A stretch of DNA of 64,000 nt from Acanthopleura granulata (Eukaryota > Mollusca > Polyplacophora > Chitonida > Chitonidae): assembly GCA_016165875.1 (NCBI GenBank), contig JABBOT010000031.1:1981036-2045035 (forward strand), in the 5' to 3' direction. Below are positions 37,901-45,937 of this stretch, piece by piece (position 1 is the stretch's first letter; each line of letters begins with the position of its first letter). Made by a program: the position numbers and the translations under genes. The notes beneath the pieces are model-generated. The model saw nothing but the letters and a program-made list of their open reading frames with translations. It searched no databases and was not told where the DNA came from.

Positions 37901-40804
37901 ATTTATGTATTTGATTTGATTTGATTGGTGTTCTTAAGTCGTACTCAAGAATGTTTCACTTACTATGGCGGCCAGAATTATGGTGGGAGGAAATCGGGCA
38001 GAGCCCGCATCCTTGGAAGTATCACGTGTGCATAGTCTGCGCTCTATAGGTCAGCTGGCCAGAGACCCCTATTGATTTTCCATAACCGAAAATGTTAATG
38101 TTTAGTTCTTCAATCAGCTCCAAGCATCTTTTGGCCAATAAGCATTGGTGCATACCTTTTCCAGACTGTGGGAAAGCAGCCATTAAAATTTGGACATCGG
38201 TTGAGCGCCACAGCTTCCTGTACCACATGTTGGTAAGGGTGATGCCGGGAACATCATCGGGAGTTCACTCGCAACCTCATCACTACCTGATACTTTGTGC
38301 CTTCTTGCCGAAACACTCAGACTTTCATTTGGACAAATTCCATTACTTTCATACCCAACATGCCTCTGTACACCGAAAGGGGCTGGCTGGCCGCGAAAAA
38401 AAAAACACGCTATAAAGCACACAGAATTGCATCCCTCCAAAAAAGTGGAAATACTTAATTTTTTATCTTTTACCAATAAATGTTGCAGACAAAAAGAGAC
38501 GTCTCCAGCGCATGTGCAGCCCAAGTGAGGAAGACAACACTGGCACGGTTGTGAAGAACAAACTTGCACAAATATATAGAGGGAACCCAAGATGTAAAGT
38601 GGTTCTTCTTATGAAGCATAAGGAAGCCGTTTTTTCCATGAACTTTTACTTGAAAAAAAATCTCCGAGGCGTAAAGTCGGCGTGTGTTCTGGGACATCAT
38701 CAAGGTATGCCTCTAGCCTCGATAAAATGAGTCTTATGGCCACGATAAAAAGCTACCTGCAGGGAAAGAAGGGAGGAGTAGTACCTACAGCACAAGGAAG
38801 AAGAAGAAGAAAACGGGCAAAGTTTGTTGTTCTTTTTGAGAATGAGTGGTCGATTTGAAAGGTGACCGTAACGGCAATTACCTTATCTATGTGAAAATGA
38901 TAAGGACGTTTATATATTTATTTGTTTGTTTTATGTTTTACCAGTAACAAAACCATGTTACAGACTACACGATGAAGACTGGTCGGCTGTTTGAGGAGGG
39001 GTTCGATGTCCTGATCACTACCTGGCCAGTTCTCGCCTTTCATCTGGGCAAAGACATGCCGCCTTGGGACTGTGTGATGAGGACCGACTGCCCTGGCAAT
39101 GATGTCATCACATGGACGCATCACGGTAAAGGTAGCCACACTTTGGCAAGTGAATTGTAATTAAGCCCTTTGACATGTGAACTATAATCCCTTTGGAGGA
39201 GGGACTGCGCATTCAACATATTATAAAATGTCTCACCATACATGCATCGCATTGGGTTTTGTATCCTGGAATGGTGTGTGTTTTATTTGTTTGTTTGGGG
39301 TTTCAGGTCGCTTTCAAAATTATTTTGATCATATCACGACGTGCTCTTCTTTATTTAGTTTTCGGGTCACTTTCAACATTAGGCAATATCGCGAGAGTGT
39401 CACCTTATAGCAGACAGTACCCAGTGCCGATATATTTGTAATACTGACTCCCCGAAACGCCATGCCGAAACCACGAAACACCACGCCTCACTCCTTCACA
39501 TTGCACAGTCACCGGACCGAAGAGTACTTCACTTCCCCAGACATTGATGCTTTCCTCTCGAATGTTAGCATCTGGAGTGACATTAGGACTACCCTAATTA
39601 ACTGCATCTGACGGGTTGGCTTAGATTTGTGCTGACCCCCTCATTGACGTCACGATTGTTCAGGTCCTAGTCTCAAAGACATTAAGCCGTTGGTCATTTG
39701 TCGATCTTTTAACCCCGCCTACTTATTCATCTTCCGCCCTCCACGTAAAAAACTACAGCGTGGATAGTAGAACCAGGGCAACAACGACTACTTCTTACGA
39801 TTTGGAAACTGCCGGATATTGTATAAGTGCCACATCCTTGAGTATGACGTTAAACACCAATCAGTTAAAGACAGTTCATGAATCAGTTACTGCTTATCAA
39901 AAAGATTTTAAAATTCTCTCTCCCATGTGTCAAGAGTGTTCCGCGCTGGGAAGAATAATATTGCACAACCTTTTTGGCAAACTTAAGTTAGAACATGCGC
40001 TGTCTTTCACTTTAAGTAATCAGTGCTGCGACAAATCATTAATTGACACGACCCTGTGAGGGATGGCAACCCTGTGCTGGTTGTTTAAAAGTCTTTTAAA
40101 CGATGAGTTTAACAAATGATTTATTGTTTGTTTTAGCTAAGACACAGCGGGTGAGTCAGTTTGCTTATCCTGAAACAGAGTTGGAGAGTCCTGTGGATTT
40201 GCTCATGGAGTCAACCATTGAGAAGGTTACACTAGAGATAGCACAACAGCAGCAAGACTCCAGTGAGTTGTACAGCGCCTGTCTGAACGATGTCCGCATT
40301 GCCGCATCCGAACGGGAGCTATGGAGGCGTTCTACCCAGAGCCTGGTGGAGTTATATGAGGAAATGCAGGGCGATTTCTTCTGCAATGGCTGCGGCACAT
40401 TTGTGTGTCACAGAACGCATATCCGGAATTTAGATGTTTTGTGGTTAGGCTTGGATCCCGGTCTCATTCACCGACTTCGTACGATCAGACATCCGGAACC
40501 GATTTCCTTCAGCAAGGGCTACGCCAAACTTGGCCGATTCGTCTGTAAAGAATGTGGCCAAAAATGGGGCATAATAGCCTATGTGCTGGGAAAGCCCCAT
40601 CTGGCCTTTGCCAAAGATGGCCTTGACTATCTCATCGATGGCCATCTCCAGGAATACAACTGGAAATGGAAATACGCTGGCATAAAGGTGGGGGAGTTCG
40701 TATATGGCCGAGACTTAGGTCTTTGCTTGCCATCTTCTTTTTGTGTGGAGGGCGAGACTATCGCTGAGCTTCAAAGGCGTTTACCAGAACCAACTGATGA
40801 ATAG
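13783..40804 (+). CDS. RIG-I-like receptor, 13 exons, degenerate helicase motifs, in-frame TGA
   Basis: Cytosolic sensor of the RIG-I/MDA5 family, which binds viral RNA and signals through CARDs. Exons: 13783-13927, 21097-21231, 22252-22644, 24236-24376, 25138-25334, 25713-26078, 26652-26808, 28633-28737, 29171-29355, 37469-37613, 38489-38704, 38964-39125, 40137-40804. All junctions are GT-AG and all phases agree, giving 1004 codons plus stop. Domains in order: CARD1 (about 8-110), CARD2 (about 130-212), Ser/acid linker (225-271), Hel1 (about 300-470), Hel2i (about 475-640), Hel2 (about 690-790), pincer, and zinc C-terminal domain (about 860-985). Catalytic motifs are eroded: PVKSGKR for motif I, ELGV for DECH, LSTS for motif III, with V and VI not recognisable. 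TGA replaces codon 157. The start ATG has A at -3 and G at +4. Either an ATPase-dead paralogue or an early pseudogene. Confidence 0.88.
13975..18130. repeat. 35-bp minisatellite array 1 (intron 1)
   Basis: About 4.15 kb, on the order of 118 copies of a 35-bp unit close to ctggtatggcagtgggcata followed by cttgtagatgtgagg. Spacing was measured at 16261, 16296 and 16331. Copies are most alike at about 15960-16560. A 70-bp dimer takes over at about 17510-17830, where one unit has cctgtgggtttgagg and the next cttgttgatgtgagg. Most units have no stop on the minus strand in any frame, so long open stretches (up to 338 codons at 16936-17952) arise without being genes. Confidence 0.95.
18600..18812 (+). 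mobile_element. SINE, 5'-truncated (intron 1)
   Basis: Begins within the tRNA-like B-box region (gtgagttcaagttcagc), runs through the conserved body (cgtgggtttcccccgggccc) and the tail gaaatattcttgagtacggc, and ends in (taaa)n. It lies between the two minisatellite arrays. Confidence 0.8.
18813..19840. other. Intron 1 spacer between arrays
   Basis: About 1 kb of unique-looking intron with no supported gene or repeat. Short open stretches at 18943-19472 overlap on both strands and show no recognisable motif. Confidence 0.5.
19841..20945. repeat. 35-bp minisatellite array 2 (intron 1)
   Basis: About 1.1 kb, roughly 31 copies of a diverged form of the same 35-bp unit, close to ctggtaaggcagtggacgtt followed by cttgtacatgtgagt. 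Period confirmed at 20406 and 20441. Units with acctacttgtacatttgagg alternate irregularly with the acgttcttgtac type. Units at both edges resemble array 1 (agatgtgag), suggesting a common origin with separate homogenisation. Confidence 0.95.
21097..21231 (+). CDS. Receptor exon 2: second part of CARD1
   Basis: Residues 49-93, phase 1 in and out, with acceptor ttgtag and donor g|gtgaga. Contains KEANEMFLDKLRNSNEEGKW and LLFIHCLNKL, the typical CARD pattern of an amphipathic helix, a short loop, a Trp and a final hydrophobic helix. Only this frame is open across the exon. Confidence 0.85.
22252..22644 (+). CDS. Receptor exon 3: end of CARD1 and CARD2, with in-frame TGA
   Basis: Residues 94-224, phase 1 in and out, acceptor tttaag, donor g|gttagt. 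CARD2 is recognisable on both sides of the stop: KNKIDPIRVLP, then TGA (22440-22442), then LFRDGYIDELDKQAIERR and GTELLLNCVQNLKK. The frame is the same before and after the TGA, and only one codon is lost. No micro-intron can remove it, because the only GT...AG pair around it is about 20 nt apart. Confidence 0.88.
23190..23260 (+). mobile_element. SINE fragment (intron 3)
   Basis: Short piece of the common SINE body (gggaaagtctgccagcaacc, then gaatggtcgtgg and caccataatgctag) without head or tail. Confidence 0.55.
24236..24376 (+). CDS. Receptor exon 4: acidic Ser-rich linker
   Basis: Residues 225-271, phase 1 in and out, acceptor acatag, donor g|gtcagc. Rich in Ser, Asp, Glu and Leu (SSLTASLSTLDLDGSLRRR, then LSDEEEAAVPG). 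It sits where RLRs have a flexible linker between the CARDs and the helicase. No domain is recognised in it. Support comes from the agreeing phases on both sides. Confidence 0.78.
24888..25120 (+). mobile_element. SINE with tRNA-like head (intron 4)
   Basis: Head with A-box-like ggggcctccgtggcagacag and B-box-like gtgagttcaagtcc, body gtgaatgaacgtgggtttcc, ending accaattaagtaaataaatt. It ends about 20 bp before exon 5, so the acceptor lies close to its tail. Confidence 0.75.
25138..25334 (+). CDS. Receptor exon 5: Q motif and degenerate Walker A
   Basis: Residues 272-337, phase 1 in and phase 0 out, acceptor gcgcag, donor aag|gtgagt. LNQYQTELYSS followed by KNTVIICPVKSGKR aligns with the RLR Q motif and motif I. 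The family consensus is PTGSGKT. Here the motif keeps Gly327 and Lys328, but Lys325 replaces the first Gly and Arg329 replaces the Mg/phosphate-binding Thr. Loss of that Thr is expected to impair ATP binding or hydrolysis. Confidence 0.92.
25713..26078 (+). CDS. Receptor exon 6: Hel1 with ELGV in place of DECH
   Basis: Residues 338-459, phase 0 both sides, acceptor ataaag, donor cag|gtatct. GKVAYLVTEQALADKVF fits motif Ia, MVTGLSDG motif Ib and VVIAKAELFEKAL motif Ic. DFSMVILELGVDYYDKPKHV matches the family's FSLLIFDECHHT...HPY around motif II, but Asp-Glu-Cys-His is Glu425-Leu426-Gly427-Val428. The flanking YKQIMKDYHQLK is well conserved, so the alignment of the missing residues is firm. Confidence 0.95.
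26109..26168 (-). mobile_element. SINE 3' tail fragment (intron 6)
   Basis: The sequence ttatttatttaattggtgtt followed by ttacgccacactcaagaata is the reverse of the common SINE tail. Only the end is present. Confidence 0.6.
26652..26808 (+). CDS. Receptor exon 7: motif III and start of Hel2i
   Basis: Residues 460-511, phase 0 in and phase 1 out, acceptor gcaag, donor g|gtaagt. Joined to exon 6 it reads LPQILVLSTS, aligning with the family's LPQVLGLTAS; motif III TAS is Ser464-Thr465-Ser466. FDIQAIALVQKYISCLREQV fits the helix that opens Hel2i. Confidence 0.9.
26944..27210 (+). mobile_element. Near-complete tRNA-derived SINE (intron 7)
   Basis: Full structure: head with A box (cgtggctcagctggttagca) and B box (gtgagttcaagtcc), body (tgggtttccccctggctctg), tail (gaaatattcttgagcacggc) and a final (taaa)n run. 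It is the best copy in the window for defining the family. Confidence 0.85.
27625..28240. repeat. Long inverted repeat (intron 7)
   Basis: Left arm about 27625-27845 and right arm about 28035-28235 are diverged reverse complements. Matching landmarks are tcgcctagatctcc against ggagatctaggcga-type sequence, tgttccttgataa against ttatcaaggaaca, and tacgcacagat against atctgtgcgta. The spacer is about 190 bp. It is consistent with a MITE-like or foldback element, although arm ends and target duplications are not resolved. Confidence 0.7.
28633..28737 (+). CDS. Receptor exon 8: Hel2i
   Basis: Residues 512-546, phase 1 in and out, acceptor ctatag, donor a|gtaagt. Encodes RDFRFDRIINQLMSGVEKVM, matching the pattern (F..ri..lm..iE) at the same place in RIG-I and MDA5 Hel2i. 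Confidence 0.85.
29171..29355 (+). CDS. Receptor exon 9: Hel2i
   Basis: Residues 547-608, phase 1 in and phase 0 out, acceptor ttgtag, donor acg|gtaatc. Includes LKYRTWLKTNKATLGIASKT and RAGFFLDCLKLA, corresponding to the family's Y..W......A and the C...L..Y helix before the L-I-N segment. An 8.1-kb intron follows. Confidence 0.88.
30915..31206. repeat. 86-bp tandem repeat, about 3.4 copies (intron 9)
   Basis: The sequence ctgaaaagg recurs at 30925, 31011, 31097 and 31183, an exact 86-bp period. Units share tctccgtccaatgacgctat and ctactatttgtaatgttat. Copies differ by a few bases each. Confidence 0.92.
32906..33173. repeat. Short inverted repeat, 35-40 bp arms (intron 9)
   Basis: The sequence gtctttgtgtttctttcttt (about 32913) is matched in reverse complement by aaacaaagaaacacaaagac (about 33149), with surrounding weaker matches. 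It may mark the ends of an unrecognised mobile element or a foldback. There is no coding evidence inside. Confidence 0.55.
35150..35505 (-). mobile_element. tRNA-derived SINE, second family (intron 9)
   Basis: On the minus strand the head (tctagtggttagaacgtctg, then atccaggttcca) carries A- and B-box-like sequences. The tail reads through cgtcatatgactgaaacatt and ttaagtacgacgttaaacctc. This tail is common in molluscan repeats and differs from the gtactcaagaatatt family. Confidence 0.7.
35640..35830 (+). mobile_element. Second-family SINE tail in opposite orientation (intron 9)
   Basis: Ends tgtcgtcatatgacgtatgg then aatattgttgacgttaaacc, the same tail as the neighbouring minus-strand copy but inverted. 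The upstream boundary and head are unclear. Confidence 0.6.
36915..37110 (-). mobile_element. SINE (intron 9)
   Basis: Reverse orientation copy of the main SINE family: tail gattggtgctttacgccgtt at its left, body with cccacgaccatttgcaggtt, and head-side gaaaccagcatgagcttgtg. Confidence 0.75.
37469..37613 (+). CDS. Receptor exon 10: end of Hel2i
   Basis: Residues 609-656, phase 0 in and phase 1 out, acceptor attcag, donor g|gtaaga. YQSGLLINTECRRLDALKYM matches the Y..AL.I....R..DA..Y segment of RLRs, and the following Lys/Glu/Met-rich helix leads to Hel2. Confidence 0.86.
37738..37800 (-). mobile_element. LINE 3'-end fragment (intron 10)
   Basis: The sequence ttgtgggttaacgccatttc followed by ggcaatgtttcggccatatt is a diverged match to the 3' end of LINE copy 2 at 58875-58920 (tggcttaacgccacatcggc). 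It is a very short, 5'-truncated insertion on the minus strand. Confidence 0.6.
37871..38025 (-). mobile_element. SINE fragment (intron 10)
   Basis: Reverse-orientation tail (gtactcaagaatgtttcact) and part of the body (ggcggccagaattatggtgg). The A/T-rich end is duplicated (gattgatgttttac and gattggtgttctta). Confidence 0.7.
38489..38704 (+). CDS. Receptor exon 11: Hel2 with motif IV
   Basis: Residues 657-728, phase 1 in and out, acceptor ttgcag, donor g|gtatgc. NKLAQIYRGNPRCKVVLLMK covers the family's L..L.......R.IIF..TR motif IV, and GVKSACVLGHHQG fits the L.G segment that follows. The fold is kept, but the usual motif IV Thr-Arg is replaced by Lys-His. Confidence 0.88.
38964..39125 (+). 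CDS. Receptor exon 12: Hel2 with degenerate motifs V and VI
   Basis: Residues 729-782, phase 1 in and out, acceptor ttacag, donor g|gtaaag. FEEGFDVLITTWPVLAFHLG aligns with the F..G..NVLVATSVAEEGLD stretch, but the AEEG(L/I)D core of motif V is gone. After WDCVMRTDCPGNDV, where the Q..GRGR arginine finger of motif VI is expected, the sequence reads TWTHHAKTQR across the exon 13 junction. The exon stays open and in phase. Confidence 0.85.
39745..39865 (+). mobile_element. SINE tail fragment (intron 12)
   Basis: The sequence ccggatattgtataagtgcc followed by ttgagtatgacgttaaacac is a diverged SINE 3' end. Confidence 0.5.
40137..40804 (+). CDS. Receptor exon 13: pincer and zinc-binding C-terminal domain
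   Basis: Residues 783-1004 and stop TAG, phase 1 in, acceptor ttttag. A helical pincer (about 800-860) leads to the RLR regulatory domain. Zinc ligands are Cys865/Cys868 (FFCNGCGTFVC) and Cys919/Cys922 (GRFVCKECGQKWG). By hand alignment to RIG-I, His901, Phe907, Lys913 and Arg916 sit near the residues that contact RNA ends, while Ala939 sits near a lysine in RIG-I. This is the best-conserved part of the gene and the strongest evidence for the family call. Confidence 0.95.
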
Positions 40805-40857
40805 AGCGCACAGCGGTATCTTACAATTCCACTCCAATCCATATATTATTCCTGTGG

Positions 40858-40863
40858 AATAAA
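40858..40863 (+). terminator. Polyadenylation signal AATAAA for the receptor
   Basis: Canonical AATAAA 53 bases after the stop codon. It would give a very short 3' UTR. A GT-rich stretch with a poly-G run lies about 200 bp further on. Confidence 0.6.
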
Positions 40864-42052
40864 GCTAACAACATGGTTCAAAAGGAGTTATGATGAATAA
40901 CATAATTTAACATTGCTCAGCAACAGAATCTTCTGCTGTATCGGAAAAATATTCTTGCTGTGCACGATGCGACAATGGGCGCGGTATTGAGTTTCGTAGC
41001 TCTTGGCCACGGTCTATAATTTTGTTAAACTGCATTAGTTAGGCTTTAGCACACAGATGGACTTGTTTTGGGGGGGGGGGTTGCCCATTAGCTCATATAT
41101 GTGTTTGTGGTATACTGCAGTAGTGCAAGGTTTTAAAATACCCCGTGTTGATATGTCTGAAATACGGCTGAGGTATCTCTGTTGGGGAACTGAACATGCC
41201 TGGCAGGATGCATAAACAGTTGCTCCTTGCTGTTGTTGTTGTTGCTGTTGTAGAGACTATTGGGTCGACCTTTCCGTATTATGATGTTTTTTGTGCACTG
41301 ATAAATGAGTGTTTGAAAACTGCAGAGAAAAGAATATGATACGAGAAACGAAATTGGGTTAATACTGGACCGAAATCCATGTTTTATACATATTTTGAAC
41401 ATTTTAGTGTACTTTTTGAAGGCTAGCAGATAGTCGGGGGTGACGTAACATGTGGCATGTGATTATTTTTTGCAATTCAAAGGTATATTTTGGGTGTAAT
41501 TGGTCATAAGAATGATAGTATGAGGACCGATTTTTTTCATTTTCTGTATGAGTTCAGTAAGTAGATTTTTCCGCCACATTGCCAAGCGAAACTGTAGAAT
41601 GCACCAAGACATTGAATAAGGCCAATATGACGTCTAGTAAAGCATTTGTGCTGGGATGGTGTCAAAAGCGTCTGAAAGTGCACGTCATATGTGGATACAT
41701 GTAAGACATTTGTGGCGTCGTATGTTCGAGCATGACATTACACCAGGCAGAGTAAAAAGGACTGAAAAAATCCGCTTCCATATTCTCCGAAGAAACGTTT
41801 TAATACACAGCATCTTTAGCTTTTCTTGAAATAACATATTCCCCATTTGCTACTTGTTTTTAGAAACTCGCTAGGCCTGCAACTGTCTGCAATTTATGCT
41901 ATTTATTCGATGTTTCTTAAAGAGAAAGGCGTCGTAAAAATTAATTAAGGACTAGTAAAAAGCCCATGAAAAATTGTATCTGAATATACCTTCCCCGAAT
42001 ATTTTAGAATTTGTTCTCAGCAAAACAAAATATTTTGATAGTATTGTGAGTG
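40864..42052. other. Intergenic downstream of the receptor
   Basis: No gene recognised. A run of nine or more G occurs at about 41070-41080, and a short (tgt)n-like stretch at about 41228-41250. Confidence 0.5.
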
Positions 42053-42180
42053 TATGGACCATGAGGATAATGTGGTTCACCAGTGACGTCACACAACTTT
42101 TTGCACACCATTACGTTCTGTTCTGAATAGAAAAGTCGGCGTGACGTCAGTGGTGAACCACATCATTAACATGGTCCATA
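42053..42180. repeat. Foldback element with 40-bp arms, each with TGACGTCA
   Basis: Arms 42053-42092 and 42141-42180 are reverse complements with few mismatches (tatggaccatg outermost, gtgacgtca innermost), around a 48-bp loop. TGACGTCA lies at 42084-42091 and 42142-42149. It resembles a small MITE. Confidence 0.85.
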
Positions 42181-43265
42181 AAACCCAAAGTACAATGAAA
42201 TCATTTCACTGCGTTCATTTTGGTGAAAAAATTTTTACAGAAAATGAGTGAAAGTATTTTCAGATACAGTTTTTAATGGTCTTTTCACTCATTCCAAGTT
42301 CATTTCTGCCATGTCTTTCCCTTTAAAGTTTTAAATATTTTAAATACACTTTATACACCTGAGTTGTATAAAGACACACTGGTTCCCAAAACGAGTGGGT
42401 TACGAAGGCCAAACTCCACAGAGATTTAATGAAGACACTTCCACTGAGAGTAGACTTAATTCTACAACACTTACTATTTGCATTAGGGTTTCATTACATG
42501 TTAAGCACGCTTTCCATGATGCTTTTAACGCCCTTAAGCTTGGATGTTCACTATTCTCGTTTTATAGCCACTGTAATTGTAGCTATCTCTGTTCCCACAT
42601 TCTCATGGAGCAGTAGACGCTAGCTTTTTCAAATCTTCAAATAAATATTTACTCAGATAAAGATTATACAGAGTATTCAAGGTATTCTATAACTAATGTG
42701 GGTTTTGCGGCAAAATTACTATTCAAACTGACAAGACTTGTTGTGTTGGTACGCCAACCAGATACACGTACGATTGTATGCGACTAGCGATCCTGCCATC
42801 CATTTTTTGCTTGTTTCGGAGGACCGGACACGTGTGTCTGCCGAAGATCCTGTTATCGGCAGTGCGTGAACTAGAGAACTACTGCGACACTGCCCTGCCC
42901 TTCCGTTCTCTGAGGGAAGTATGTATAACAAACATGATACACGTGTGAGGACATAAGGGACTCCTGAAATATTAGAGGCGTGTACACAGGCTAAGACAAC
43001 GCATGTGTGAACTTGTTACTATCCCGTATTACTTTTGACAGAACCTGGATTGGTACTGCAGTGAGCGAATGCCAAAGCTCCTGAGATCTTGTGCATCATT
43101 TTTTTTTACATGAAATTGCTCACCATGTGAGGGATTGTAACAAGGAAAAACCTCATGGTGACGTCATTAGTTTTCATCTCAACTGCCGTTTTGTGTGGGG
43201 TTCAAGGAGCGGTGTTGGACATGAAAATAAAGCAGCTGTAGATATAATAGAACTTTTTGACATTA
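42181..43265. other. Intergenic, no gene seen
   Basis: Only short open stretches without recognisable motifs on either strand. Confidence 0.5.
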
Positions 43266-43450
43266 AGATGGTTTTATTTATTTGATTGGTGTTTTACACC
43301 ATACTCAGGAATATTTCACTTATACGACGACAGCTAGCGTTATGGTGAGAGGAATCCGGATAGATCTCGGGGGGAAACCCACGACCATCTGCAGGTTGCC
43401 AGCGGACCTTCCCACGTGCGGCCGGAGAGGAAGCCGGCGCATTGGTGAAA
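43266..43450 (-). mobile_element. SINE
   Basis: Reverse-orientation main-family SINE: ttgattggtgttttacacca, catactcaggaatatttcac, then cccacgaccatctgcaggtt and ggagaggaagccggc. The head is incomplete. Confidence 0.75.
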
Positions 43451-44029
43451 TATGTCGGTTTTATACATGCGCCACAGCACCTAACATGGCAGTTGCATGT
43501 GGCTAAAGAGTAATAATGAGCAAACGATTTACAGAAATGCCCCTCGGAACTTCTCTAGAGCTACAACAAAGCTATTGTAAACATGTACAGGAAACATAGG
43601 TACAACTGAAACTGACGTATTTCTGTCCTAAAATTTAACTCGATCTGAGGTCTCCACTACCTAAGAATTGATATGAGATAATGATATGAGCCATTTACAG
43701 AAAACCTGATCCACAGGCCAATCAGAATCAAGGAAATCGTAATATATGCAAAGGTGCGAACGGACCCGGATGGTTTTCATAGGTGATCGAAGGTCACACA
43801 AAATGATCCTGGACACATATTTATCGAATATCATAACCACCTAGTTCAACACAATGATTAATGTGAATCATAGAATTTATGAAATATATATGCAAAACGT
43901 GTCCACGGACCAGACTGGTTTTCGTATATGTCAAACTTGATCTGAGATGTTACACAATTTCAACTTAGCTTCAGGACTGTCCAAAGCGAACCCAAGGAGA
44001 GACAATTAAGTAATTGCTATATTCTTCAT

Positions 44030-44180
44030 TTGATCGCTGATCTGCGCCGTTCTCAAGAATATTTCACTTATAAGACGGCGGACAGCATTGTGGTGGGAGG
44101 AAAGTGGACAGGGTCCTGGTGAAAACCCACGACCATCCGCAGGTTACTTGCAGACCTCCCCGCGTACGCTCAGATAAGCA
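44030..44180 (-). mobile_element. SINE, truncated
   Basis: Reverse copy with ccgttctcaagaatatttca, aagacggcggacagcattgt and cccacgaccatccgcaggtt; the head side is missing after about 44175. Confidence 0.7.
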
Positions 44181-45694
44181 ATGTCTACAATATGATGGCA
44201 TAAAAACACACAAAGCACTTCGGGAGACAAATGTATAAAATATATATTAGTGCCCGGATTGACGTTATACCAGCGTTAACGTGTGCGTATTAATTGCTTA
44301 TCTTTGTATAAATGATTTACCAGTTGTAAACGCGTGTTCATGTATAGGGTAGCTTCACAAAACGGTGCCTCAAAGGGGAGGTCCTTTAAACTTGTCTGGG
44401 ACATGATGCAAAATAAAGAGATGCAAGCCATTAAAGTAAAGCTTAATCTATTAAAAAGCATTAGAATTTTATGAAACCATATAAATACAACTCACAACTT
44501 TACATAAACATACTACAGTTACATTAACAAAATGTACTTCTTTCATAAGGCGTATGTTTCGTCTATTCATTCGTACATGTACAGGTAAACATAATGATAA
44601 CTTCGCTGACCTAATTACAAACAATTTTACACATATTAAAATAAATTTTGATTTAAAGCTTGACTAATTCTCAATTCTTTAATCCCAATTCAACTATAAG
44701 TGCCAAAAGGGACAAAAAAAGTGGGAGGGGGGTATTGACTTCAGTCTCTCCTGTATAAAGCCATTTCTTCAACATTTGCTGAGGAGAGTGAAACTTTCAA
44801 TTTTTCATACAGCATATTTCCTACAAATCGATGAAATGAAAATACTTTATCTTCACAAGCTTTAAGATCTGTCCTGTGAAAGGGTGTCAACTCAGTTATA
44901 AATTTCAGTGCAGATGAAGAAACCTGTGCAATTTACAGCAAATTTCAGTCAATCTATTATCATAATGATAGACAACTTTTGAATAAACTGTGCAAAACTA
45001 AAATATGCAAAATTATAGCCATGCGTATAATTTTTCTCATGACAAAAACATTAATGATTATAGGATATAGATAAACTTTTGTTACTTGTGTGTACGAATT
45101 GTAAAGTTCAAGTTTTAACATGTTTTTATCTGGTTTTATATCAAAGCCTGTCCGAAGATATTTTCAACGCTTGTCTTTAGAAATCATATTGATTAAGAAA
45201 TAGTGGCATGACCTTACTGAATTAAAATCAAATTATACAAGCACATATCACAATTTTCATACCTAAAATATGCATTCATTTTTCCCAGGTGAGGAAAAAG
45301 AGAGAATACATTGGGACAGATATCACAAAAGAAGACTTAAATCCAGTCAAACTGTGAAATTCGATTTAAACGTTTAAACACTGGGTTATGCTAATATTTA
45401 TCTATCACAATAAGAAATTCTTAGACCGAAAATTCCACAACATAACTCACTTATGAACTTATGATCTATGAATTAACTCAAAAAGCGCTTTCGGATATCA
45501 ACGCCTGTGATTCCTTGAAATTAAGCTAAAATATCACAAATCCTTGCCTTAAAAATGAACTCCTGCGAATTTTCAACAGGTATGATTTGTCATCTCCTAA
45601 TTTAAAATCTATGGAGTCATTATTCTGGGTAGACCTCCCTACATGAAATGAGGAAAGCTTTCTGCATTCTTAAGGCTTTCCACACAGTTTATGT
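44181..45694. other. AT-rich intergenic or 3' flank of the GPCR pseudogene
   Basis: No gene or repeat recognised. On the minus strand this is downstream of the last GPCR exon and would hold its 3' UTR; a polyadenylation site was not fixed. Confidence 0.45.
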
Positions 45695-45937
45695 TCAGTC
45701 TAATGTTGTTACTGTGATCTCTTCCTCCGTGGTAACCTCGTAAGATCTCGTGAGAACACCCCTATGGTGGGGACCAGAAACAGGTTCAGCCATTTGTCCA
45801 TCCTTAGTTATCTCCCCTGGAACGTGCTCTTCCTCTTCACTATCAACAGAGTCACTGGTGTCGCAGTCGGACCCTGTCTCACTTCCAGACACAGGTTCGG
45901 TGATGATGACAGGTTCAGGAATCTCTTCACTCGGGGG
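45695..45937 (-). CDS. Probable last exon of the class C GPCR: acidic cytoplasmic tail
   Basis: Acceptor ctgtttcag, then 80 codons and a stop, phase 0. Very acidic and Ser/Thr-rich (SDCDTSDSVDSEEEEHVPGE, TTEEEITV). No domain is recognised. It is assigned to the GPCR by strand, position and tail-like composition. The exon at 48705-48819 ends in phase 2, so at least one exon between them is unaccounted for, or this belongs to another transcript. Confidence 0.5.
   Translation of the reverse strand, partial: PPSEEIPEPVIITEPVSGSETGSDCDTSDSVDSEEEEHVPGEITKDGQMAEPVSGPHHRGVLTRSYEVTTEEEITVTTLD

Noticed and set aside
38183..38590. Minus-strand 135-codon frame overlapping receptor exon 11
   Set aside because: It overlaps a confident plus-strand exon and shows no motif; taken as a shadow frame.
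40103..40136. Receptor exon 13 as a separate intronless gene starting at ATG 40103
   Set aside because: An acceptor at 40135-40136 in the right phase and continuity with the helicase exons explain it better; the upstream codons are intron.
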